DNA of 64,000 nucleotides, from the NCBI GenBank assembly GCA_033032865.1, contig JAWHQI010000004.1, forward strand, positions 28,254,001 through 28,318,000, written 5' to 3'. Shown piece after piece: positions 54,942 through 63,905 of this stretch. Source of the DNA: Dactylorhiza incarnata (Eukaryota > Streptophyta > Magnoliopsida > Asparagales > Orchidaceae). A model generated the notes under the pieces. It saw only the letters and a list, made by a program, of their open reading frames with translations, was not told the origin of the DNA and ran no database searches. The position numbers and the translations under genes were made by a program. Within the stretch, counting starts at the first letter, position 1. Each line of letters opens with the position of its first letter.

Positions 54942-56459
54942 GAGTTTGGCGAGGCACCGCAGGTGGTGACCCCGAGGATGTTTGCAGATTTCAGGAGGGA
55001 GGTGCTTAACACCTTCGGGCTCACTATCGCGGTGTTGCGAAGTGAGTTCGTGACCCCAGCATCTCAAGCGACCCCTCCCCCAGCGGCGGTCGGCGAGAAT
55101 GCCCTAGGTGGAAGGGCCGGAATGGAAATCGCCGGAAGTTCAGTTCAAAACTTGGAGGGGCGAGTGCTGTTCGCCAGCCCGGCGAGCACTGTGCCTGCGA
55201 GCTCTGTGCCAGCGAGATCTGTGCCGGCGAGCGCGATGTAAGGGAGCGCGCGCTCGAAGTATGTAGTGGCTATGGGAGTGGCCCAGGCGAACACCATTCT
55301 CGCGAGCGTTGTCCCCGCGAGCCCGAGTTTGGCGAGAGAGCTCGGAGGACGTATAGAGTGGGAACGTGCGGCAGAAGGGGGAAGTCCCTTCTGCGAGTTG
55401 GTACTTTCTGCACCTGTCCCGGCAGGGTTCAGAGAGTGGGACAGGGTGTACTACAACTACAGGGATGACCCTGTCCAACATCTCCAGTCATTTGAGGAAT
55501 CGGTCTCTATCAGGCCGATGTCATATGCTTTCAAGTATCAGCTCTTCGCCGTCACCCTTAAGGAAAAGGCCAGGGACTGGTTCCATCAGTTCCCTATAGG
55601 GTCGATCTAGGCTTTCGAGGATTTACGCCGGAGTTTCTTGTTGTGATTCTCCACTTCAAAGAAGAGGAAGAAGGACGCCGAGTCCCTCTTCAAAGTGAAG
55701 CAAGAGCCAAAAGAGTCGTTGGATCGCTACGCAGATTGGTTCCAGGAAGAAGTGCTGCTCACTCAGGAGATGCCTGGGTTCGCACTCCAACTCTCTTTCA
55801 CCGTCGGGCAAAGGGAGAGTTTTTTCAAAATGGCTTTGAAGAGGAAAGCTCCCGTCTCCTACGAGGAGTTGATGGAGAGGGTGGCGGAAGAGATTGAGAG
55901 TGAGGAGGCCAACCCGGAGCTTACCAAGAGGCTAGCAAAGCTCAGTGAGCCAGAGGTCAGGCAGCAGGAAGTAAGGAGAAGAGAAGAGCCCAGGGCCCCG
56001 GAGGGGGAGTGGAGGCAGCGTGCCAAAGGAATTCAAGGTCAGGGAAGGGGTTACGGCCCGGGAAGGGGTAACTTCCATGGAGGACAAGGAAGACCCCACC
56101 AGTTGGGATGGAGGCAGGGTCCGAGGAAATTGCCTCCCCCGCCTCAGCAAGCCATGACGATCAGGCGGGGAAGGGGAGGAAGAGGAAGGAGAGAAGAGGC
56201 GAGGGAAGAAGCGGGAGCAAGAAGGAGGAGGAATAGGGTGGCGAAAGGCGAAACAGGGGAGGTGACACTGTCGTATTGTGACTTCCATGATGAGGAAGGT
56301 CACGCGACGACCACCTACCCAGAGTTCCTAGAAACAAAAAGGGGTCGAGTGCCCGCGTCGAGGCAACAGCAGTAGGTGAGAATGGAGGAGGTCGAGCCTC
56401 AAGGGGAGGAGGAAGAAAGGTGTGAAGACATAGTTGATGTGGGGAGTAGAGGAGGGATC

Positions 56460-57427
56460 AGGGTGATTCATGGGGGGTAGGGGTGGAGGCAACCCGCAAG
56501 GCTAGCCTCCATACTATCTATCATCAGAGCGTGGCCTCAACATCCACTGCTCCACCCCCAGCAGAAAGAATTACTTTCTCCCAGAAGGACATGCCAAGTT
56601 ATGAAGACCCGTTCTACGATGCGCTGGTCATCCAGACCGCCATCGAGAACTTCATAGTCTCGCGGATTCTAGTCGATAATAGGAGCTCGGACAATGCCGT
56701 CTTCAAGAAGGCGTTTGACGAGACGAAGGTGGAGGCCAAGAGGGTGTTGTCCTCGGATGGCCCCCTATTCGGCTTTTCGGGAGAAAGGAAGGAGGTAGAG
56801 GGTGGAGTGGGGCTACATGTGACCCTCGGAGGGCAGTCCCGGAACTTCCGCTTCGTGATAGTGGATGCCCCAAGTAGCTACAGCGCCATCTTCGGACAGC
56901 CTCTCATCAGCGCGTTCAGATGCGTCCCTTCCACCTTCCACCAGTGTCTCAAGTTCAACACGGGTGGAGTCCAGGTCCGGATCCGAGGAGACCCCAAGAT
57001 GGCGAAACAATGCTATGTGATGGCTGTCAACACCATCACCTGGATGGGAGAAGCGGAGAAGTTCGATAAAGTGATGGAGGAGGTGGCAGAAGCCGGAGGA
57101 GAGAATGGAGTCGAGGAGAGGATGGAGGAAGAGGAAGTTCGTGCCCAGGAAGGGGTCGTTGAAGGACCCAGGGCGGAGAAAGGAGGAGAAGAGGAGAAAG
57201 AAGTGGGTACCCAGGAAGGAGGAGTGGAGGAGTTGATGATGGTAGGGGAGGAAGAGACGGAGGAAGGAGCCCAAGCGCTCGCTTGCGGCAGAGAGAAGGA
57301 AAGTGCTTGGGGGGAGCAATCCAGGCTGGAGGCCATGGATGAGGTTGTGGAGCTTGAGGTCACCACTCGGCTTGGGGTGGTGGAGAAGGTCCGAGTCAGC
57401 AGGGAGCTCAGTTCGGAGGAGCGGTGA
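56460..57427 (+). pseudogene. TAT3 protease and acidic linker
   Basis: Open for 314 codons from 56483. The protease part (to about 57040) matches TAT2, but the active-site motif is DNRSS: the invariant Gly of D(T/S)G is Arg, so it is probably inactive. A Glu/Gly-rich linker of about 120 residues follows (57060-57330), with repeats of AQEGV/TQEGG type. A frameshift near 56470 separates it from gag and another near 57420 from reverse transcriptase. Confidence 0.8.
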
Positions 57428-57626
57428 GATCCTAGCCTGCGTGCAGAAGAATGTGGATGTATTCTCTTGGAGCGCCGCGGAGATGCCCGGGATCGATGCG
57501 GATATGGCTTGCCACCGCCTCAACCTCGACCCCGCCACCCGCCCCATCCGCCAAAAGGAGAGGGCCACGGCGGACAAGATAGAGGGACCAATCCGCGAGG
57601 AGGTGAAAAAGCTCATACAAGCAGGT
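57428..57626 (+). pseudogene. TAT3 reverse transcriptase N-terminus, truncated by SIRD
   Basis: The frame reads ILACVQKNVDVFSW, then MPGIDADMACHRLNLDP and IREEVKKLIQAG, stopping at the SIRD boundary. Equivalent TAT2 sequence is interrupted by COPA about nine codons earlier, so two elements struck nearly the same place in two related copies. Confidence 0.85.
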
Positions 57627-57890
57627 TGAAAGTGCACAGTTAACCTCAATAGAATTCTCTAGAGGGGGGGGGGGGGGTGAATAGAGATTAAAAATATTTT
57701 GTGCAAAGTTAATATATATATATATATGTAAATGATCACAAATTAGAGCTTCCCACACACCAACAAGAATTAAACAAATGAAGTAAATGCAAGAAAAGAA
57801 ATCACAGCACAACACAAGAAAATATAGTGGTTCCCCAAACTTTGGGTAGTCCACTCTTCTACCCCCTTGGTAGGAATTCACTATCTTGCA

Positions 57891-58027
57891 CTGAGTCTTT
57901 TGATAGGGAGACTCTTAGAACCACCCTGATTCTTTTGACAAGGAGACTCTTAGAACCACCCTGAGTCTTTGACAAGGAGACTCTTAGAACCACCCTGAGT
58001 CTTTTGACAAGGAGACTCTTAGAACCA
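57891..58027. repeat. Tandem repeat in SIRD LTR
   Basis: Four units of about 35 bp, GAGTCTTTTGACAAGGAGAC then TCTTAGAACCACCCT, with small changes (one unit lacks a T, one has GATAGG). In the transcribed part of the LTR. Confidence 0.85.
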
Positions 58028-58384
58028 GCACACTGAATTTTTTGAAGAGAGATTCTAAAAACTCTTTTACAATATTTAAGTAAGAATAAGAAAGAAGAAA
58101 TAAATAAGAACAAGAATGAATCTTCTTCCTAGCAAGAAGATTGGAAGCACAAAAAGTGAATTAAATCTTTCTTCTATAGAGAGAAGAAGATTTGTAGCTT
58201 TTCTCTCTTTATGAGAGCTATCAGAACTTGCAGCAGAATGACTTCAGAAGTAGGAGAAGAAGAAGTGCTTGAATATTGCTGCAGAATAATTTCTCAATTT
58301 TCTCTCTATACTTGGGAGCTCTTCCTCTTTTTCAAATGTAAAATGGTGAATCACTTGTTCTACTTTTTCTGCCGACCTCCTCTT

Positions 58385-58905
58385 TATTTATAGCTATGTT
58401 AATTCAAAATAATACTATAGGAGGATAATCAATTAGCAGTCAGAGAAATAGAAAGATGAAAATGTTTCCATAATATTTATTTCTGTAGAAGGAAAGAACT
58501 AATTCTGATTTCAAATAATGTCCAAATAAGTTTAATCAAATTAGCCAAGAATCAGATATAAGGAAAGAATGATTCAGAACGGCTATAAAATATTGATATT
58601 TATTCCATACAAATCAGATCTACTGAACGAAGGAAAGAGATCTGGCGCATATTTAAATCTGTCATATAAATCGACGTGCGTCGATTACCACTCGACGTAA
58701 ACGTCGAGTTCTTCTTGGCTGGACGTCGAGAGGAGAATAAGGAAGGTGCATCGACTAAGGTGCGTCGACTTCTCCATATGCGTCGACTAGAAATCAGAGT
58801 AGCATCGACAACACATACATCGAAATATTCCTAAAGTTACTTCGACTCAATCTGAAGGAAACGTCGACTTCATTTCGACGTTGCGTCGAATAGTATTCGA
58901 CGCAT
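58385..58905 (-). promoter_or_regulatory. SIRD LTR promoter: TATA box and TCGACG palindromes
   Basis: The array from 58905 down to 58672 contains TCGACGTGCGTCGA, CTCGACGTAAACGTCGAG and many GCGTCGA/TCGACGC words. TATAAATA is at 58385-58392, about 280 bases downstream on the minus strand, farther than in the other families here. Confidence 0.55.
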
Positions 58906-58984
58906 ATTTACTTAACCTTGTTTTCTTTCTTAGAATTCATATTCAACTTATTTCTAGGGGTTAAGAGAAATCATTTCCCCAACA

Positions 58985-59000
58985 ATCTCCCCCTATTTGT
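58985..59000 (-). other. SIRD polypurine tract
   Basis: Minus strand AAATAGGGGGAGAT abuts the LTR start at 58984. Confidence 0.85.
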
Positions 59001-59208
59001 CTTAACCCTACTTAAAGAGAAATTGTATTAGCATAAAATCAATCCAGCACAGCATTTGTATAGAAAAGAAATATGTCACTCAATCAAAAGTGAAATTTAG
59101 AAGAAAAGATCATATAAACAAATTTTCAGAATCATATAAACAGATTTCATGTTCATACCAAGTAGTATTCAACTATAGGGTAAGATATATCAGCATTGTT
59201 TTCAAATA

Positions 59209-61011
59209 TTACTCAGGAGGGGTAGGAGGGGTTTTTCTCTTTCTCTTGAATACTACTGTTTTAGGAGAGGAGGGTTTCTCTTTCTCATTTGTAGGAAGTT
59301 CACCTAGCTCCCCCTGAGCAGATTGCTCCCCCTGGGATGGAACTTCCTTTAATCTTTCTACTTCTTCTATTTCTCTATCATCTCCAGCTCCAGTTGCATC
59401 TAGCTGTCCTTTTTCATTTCCAGCTTTATTCATATCAGTATCCAGCTCCCCCTGATTTGTAGTTTCTTTATCTTTCTTCCCAACTGCTATATCTTCCTTT
59501 TCAGTTTCTTCTCTGCTTGCCTCCCCTTGTAATAGTACTACTTGACTTGCAGCCTCTCTTGCTATATGAAGTACCTCTATAGTTTGTTCATCATTGTGTA
59601 GCTCAGGTACTATCTCATTCCCAAGGATTTTGTCAGATTTTGAAGAAGGAGGGGACTTGTGAGAGAGAGATTTAGGATTGGAGGGCTGCTCTTCATCTAG
59701 ATTCTCCCCCTTCTTGACCTTCTTGGCCAGGGAGGTTAAGAAAGACCTTGTCACTCTAGAGGAAGAGAGAGAGGTCTTTAGGCCTTGCACAGAGGCACTG
59801 ACCCTATCTATTTGGGTGTGCATGTGAAGGATGGAGGAATGAATTTGGGAGCAATGCTCATCCAGCATCACTTGGAATTTTTCAGCTGCTGATTTGATGC
59901 ACTGAGTGATGAGAGCCTCAGTGGATGAAGATGTTTCATGGTGTGAAAGGTGAGGAGGTGATGGAGGAGGAAGAGGTGACAGAGGAGGAGAGAAGTGAGT
60001 TGATTCATGAGGTAAGGGTGATAATGGAGGTAGAGAAGATGGGAAATTTGGAGGAGGAAGAGAAGGAGAAACTTCTGTTTGAGCAGGTGTTTGAGAAGAG
60101 GTAGGTAGAGTAGGAGTTGTGAGGGTAGTAGAGAGTATTTGAGTGGATGATGGTGGTAGAGAAGGGTTGTCTCTTTGAGGAGGAGGAGGAGAAAGAGGAG
60201 AAGGAGTTCTTTCAGGGATGGAACCAGGCTTAGGAATTTGCCTGGTCCACTTAGAAAAGAGAGCAATTGACATCCTCTTCCCTGGAGGAATGAGGATTCC
60301 TTTTGACCTACATAGGTCAGGGAGGGAGTGGAAGAGTACTTGGCTCATGATTCTCATGTAGGCATTTTCCTTGTGAGAGTATTTGGAAGCTATCATTTTG
60401 AGAAGACAGCTGGCCCAGTCCACCTTCTTCTTCAGCACAAGGGCCCCCATGATGTTCAGTTGCAGCTTGGGCACTGCATCATGGGCTGATATCTTGCATA
60501 GTAGTATCTTCCCTACTATGTCTGCCAGCAATCTGTACTCATCAAAAAAGTCTATCTTTTTCAGATGGATTGGCCTATCTTTTGAGAAATTCATGGTGGT
60601 GAGCAAGTGCTTGATTTCATCAGGTGTGAGTTCAATGGATTCATCACCTAATAGGGAAATAATTAAGACTTGTTTAGTCATTCTTTTTAGAGGCTCTTTT
60701 TCTTTCCTTATTTCATTTAAACAAAGATGATATTAGGATATACCTGATGGTAGATCAAAGGTGGCCCTAATATGTTCTGCTGAGATTGAGACAGGTGTCT
60801 CATAGATTGTTCCTTGAATTTCTCCTTGTTCAGATATTTGAACATTAGTTATCAGCTCTGTGAGTTCTGTTTCCAGGAGCTTACTTCTTGTGGAGATAAG
60901 TTTGTTCAGGCCAGCTTCAATAAAGAGAGCAATGATGCTCTTGTAGTTTTCTGCGGCTGCTTGGAAGGACTCAAGGTCAATGTCGAAGCCTGAGTTGGTC
61001 TTTGGAGCCAT
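59209..61011 (-). CDS. SIRD sense-strand extra protein (plant-transposon-protein-like)
   Basis: Two open segments in element orientation. The first (61011-60733) starts MAPKTNSGFDIDLESF and ends at LPSG, where CAG|GTATATCC looks like a donor site. The second (60681-59209, 490 codons) starts MTKQVLIISLLG. They may be two exons with a very short intron or a frameshift. Segment 1 has QGTIYETPVSISAEHIRATF, aligning with QGQQVEITHVDLRVEF of the SIRC extra protein; segment 2 has a helical YRLLADIVGKILLCKISAHD region, then a long proline/serine-rich stretch (60190-59940), a coiled or charged part, and a basic tail (KRKRKTPPTPPE). Reads as the same superfamily as the SIRC protein; function unknown. 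The C-terminal coding region contains three CAGGGGGAGC-type purine motifs. Confidence 0.65.
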
Positions 61012-61106
61012 TTTAGGTTAGTGAAAGAGAGAGGAAGAAGTCGGCTGGTCTGAGGAGCAAGAAGGATGAAAGATGCAGAGAAGTGAAGGCTTCTAACTGA
61101 AGAGAC

Positions 61107-61370
61107 TATTTAAGTCAGGTGAAGCGTCGAAACTGGGCTCAAGTCGAGGCTTATTCGGTACTTCCGTGGATGTGACCGAAAATATTTTGGTATTGCCGCT
61201 CGTTTTCATGAAGTCTACGTTACGTCGAGAGGAATTCGACGTGAGCGTCGATATAGTCTGACTTGGGATGATAGGATTTCCTATCGACGTATATGTCGAG
61301 TGGAGTCGACGCATGCGTCGATTTTACTTATAGAGTTGAGTTATCGACGGTGCGTTCATTAGAGATCGAC
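61107..61370 (-). promoter_or_regulatory. Internal promoter of the SIRD extra gene
   Basis: On the minus strand a cluster of TCGACG-type words (61370 down to 61123: ATCGACG, GCGTCGA, CGACGCATGCGTCG near 61308, CGACG...CGTCG) runs into TTAAATAG at 61107-61113. The ATG of the extra gene is about 96 bases farther on. The same words fill the LTR array. Confidence 0.6.
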
Positions 61371-61447
61371 GTGACTTTTAATTTTCCTGAAGAATTCTAG
61401 GTGTTTATCTCTACCTAGTTCTAAGTCAGCCTTGGACTAATTTTTAC

Positions 61448-63803
61448 AGATAGTTTGATTGGTTGTACCAGCATTGTTTGGCAAGGTGGCCAGTTTTGTT
61501 ACATATATGACACTTGATTATCTTATTATTATGATAATTTGAGTTTAGAGAAGAATAAAAGGGTTGATCAGGATAGAAAGTTTTATTTTGGTTAGGATAG
61601 AATTTTGGTTAAAATGGGAATTTTGGTTACCATGTTTAGGGTAGAAATCATGATAGAGGTGTTGATTAGGATAGAAATCATGATTGGGATGAATGGATCC
61701 TGAATGTGGGTTAGGATGAAAGGCTTTTGGAGGAAAGGTATTTAAGTTGCTCTGAACTTTTGTGCGTTGATGTCTATTCGACGCATGTTGATAGTTGCGT
61801 CGATTTATATTCGGCGCATTCCTTAGATTGCGTTGATCTGGTATCGACGCATGGAGGAAGTTGCGTCGATTAGATGTCGACGTATCTTTATTCAGGCGTC
61901 GAGTAGAGGTAGAGTCATCTAAGAGGGTACGTCAAGTAGAAGTCGACGCATTATCATTCATGCGTCGATATGAAGTCGACGCGACTGTGTTTTCATAAAT
62001 TTTCATTTTATCTTTTTCTGTTTTTACTCCTTTGTATGTTGTTTCTTTTGGTTTAGTGGTCTCTTCAGATGAAGTTTGTGAGTCATCAGCTGAATAATAT
62101 GATGTTTCATCAAATTCCTTTATTTCCTTGAAGAAGTGTTCTTTCTTATGTTGTGATTCTTTTTCTTGGTTTGCTGATTGGATGGGTTTAGTGAATTTTA
62201 CAGGGCTCATCCATGCAGGCTTGTTGGATGGAATTAGGCTGATTGATGGATCAGCCCCTAGCCCAAGATTTTTGTGTCTTATTGTTTGTTTTTCAGTGAT
62301 TTCTTTAAGAGTTTGGCTTCTCATTTTTATTGATTCTTCAAAGGCCTTTGCCTGAGAAACCTTATCCTTAAGGAACTGATTTTCTATTCTAGCCCTTTCT
62401 ATTTCCTTCTCTCTTATGTTAGCCCTTAATACATGATCTATTGAGCTTCTATCCTTTTTATTTCTTTGGTTCTTGACCATATGAATTTGTTCTTTTAGGT
62501 CATTGATTTCTTGTTTAGCTTTTAATTGATCTAGACACATTCCCATAAAATCATTTCTGAATTTATCACTTTGAAAATCTATTTCATCAAAGATGCTTAC
62601 CTCATCCTTATCCTCAGATTCCTCTATGAGAATAAGGCTATTTTCTTTTTCATCTTCAGAAGATATGCTTTCTTCTGATCCTGTCTCACTTCAAGATTTA
62701 GCACCATCATCATTCTTGGGGCCTTCAAAGGCCATCAAGCATAGGTCTTCTTGCCTAGATTCTTCATTGTCACTCTCAGAGGATGAAATGTCCTCAGAGT
62801 CTGTTTCACTCCAGGCTTCTGCAATAAAGCCTCTTTCTTTCTTCTTCCCCTTTTTCTTGAGATCCTTTCTTTTCAGATCTTTCTTTGTTTCAGAATTCTC
62901 TGGACATTCTGGGGCAATATGTCCAGGTTTCCTGCAAGAATAGCAAATAATTTCTTTAGTGGGAGTTTTGTCATACCTTGGTTTTGACTCCCTACTTTTT
63001 GATCCATCTGTCTTGACCCATTTCTTAAATCTTCTGGCTAGGAAACTGAATAGTTCTTCTTCAGTGACAGGAGTCCTTTCTTCTGTTGCCTTTAAAGCTA
63101 TGTTCCTATCTTTTGAGGAGATTGGAGTGTTTTCTCTTCTTTTCTTCTCTTCTCTAATTTTTAGTAGTTGCTCATAGGATTTGAGTTTTCCTAAGAGAGC
63201 ATCTGTAGAGATTTCCTTTTGTCCTCTTGTGTCTCTTATTGCCCATATTCTTGAGTCCCATGAACTGGGGAGACTCATTAGCAATTTGTCATTAATCTCA
63301 GTGAGGGAGATCTCTCTATCCAAGTTTTTCAATTGGTTGATGATTAGACTGAATCTGTCATACATCTCAGAGATACTCTCTTCATTCTTTTTTTGGAAGT
63401 TCTCATATCGGGAGATCAATAGGGCCTTCTTATCTTTCTTTTCATCAGCACTTCCTTCCACCATCTTTGTAAGAGCATCCCAAATTTCCTTGGATGATTC
63501 ACAGTCAACAACCCTTTGAAAGATGTCATCTGAGAGAGTTGAGACAAGTATGTTCATGGCCTTTAGATCATATGTTCTAGCCTTCTTCTCATCTTCTGTC
63601 CACTCAGATCTTGGAACAAGTGTTTGTGTGACATTGCCACTTGCATCCTTTCTATAGGGCTTTGGGGGACCTGTCACAGTAATATTAAACAAGTCAGCAT
63701 CAATGGAGTTCATATAAATTCTGATTCTTGTTTTCCAAACTGCAAACTTTTCAAGATTGCACATTGGTGGTCTGGTGGAAGCATAATCTTTGATTTGTGC
63801 CAT
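61448..63803 (-). pseudogene. SIRD gag with two zinc knuckles and repeat-encoded peptide
   Basis: Starts MAQIKDYASTRPPMC at 63803. A 370-codon segment carries the Sirevirus Gag core (VWKTRIRIYMNSIDADLF) and the first CCHC knuckle CYSCRKPGHIAPEC near 62945. A TGA at 62691 is followed in the same frame by a coiled coil (MCLDQLKAKQEINDL) to a TGA at 61932. Beyond it the same frame encodes repeated NASTST/RR-type peptides made by the TCGACG palindromes (61985-61745), then an N/Y/P-rich FYPNQ stretch. After a frameshift near 61620, a second knuckle CHICNKTGHLAKQC ends near 61448. No polymerase follows. Confidence 0.82.
61745..61985 (-). repeat. TCGACG palindrome array inside SIRD gag
   Basis: At least ten TCGACGC/GCGTCGA words, with spacing often near 20-25 bases, in frame within gag between the two zinc knuckles. 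Same words as in the LTR (58672-58905) and internal promoter (61123-61370). Confidence 0.8.
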
Positions 63804-63891
63804 GTGAAAATTGATTGTTAGAAAAGTATATATATATAAATAAGAGGTAGGATCTTTTTGGTCAAGGAGTTAACCTTTTTAGATCAACCAC

Positions 63892-63903
63892 TCTCTGATA
63901 CCA
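63892..63903 (-). other. SIRD primer binding site (initiator tRNA-Met)
   Basis: Minus strand TGGTATCAGAGA, two bases inside the 5' LTR end at 63906. Confidence 0.9.
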
Positions 63904-63905
63904 AT

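Larger units (their letters stand above)
30957..56375 (+). pseudogene. TAT3 gag, split by ATH3
   Basis: Starts ATG at 30957 (MTGGEDRGKE), is cut by ATH3 after about ten codons and resumes at 54947 (FGEAPQVVTPRMF). Capsid-like core near 55430-55900: EWDRVYYNYRDDPVQHL, KEKARDWFHQFP, ESLDRYADWFQEEV. C-terminal tail rich in G, R and P (56030-56230) with PPPPQQ. All pieces are in one frame but broken by TAA at 55239, TAG at 55608 and a TGA near 55644. A CDFHDEEGHATTTYP segment near 56277 keeps part of a zinc-knuckle-like pattern. Gag would form the particle; this copy cannot. Confidence 0.85.
29962..57626 (+). mobile_element. TAT3: Tat-type Ty3/gypsy element, cut by ATH3 and SIRD
   Basis: Plus strand. 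Pieces: 5' LTR (about 29962-30897), leader and first gag codons (30898-30988), then after ATH3 the rest of gag, protease and the start of reverse transcriptase (54947-57626), where SIRD interrupts. Removing ATH3 and one GAGTT restores the gag frame. Same family as TAT2 by protease and Gag tail, and as TAT1 by LTR. Several stops and two frameshifts make it inactive. Confidence 0.85.
57627..58984 (-). repeat. SIRD 3' LTR
   Basis: 1358 bp, minus strand TGTTGGGGAA...GCACTTTCA. Contains a 13-base G run near 57665, a short (TA)n tract near 57711, four tandem copies of a roughly 35-bp unit (57891-58027), TATAAATA on the minus strand at 58385-58392 and a TCGACG palindrome array at 58672-58905. Confidence 0.9.
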
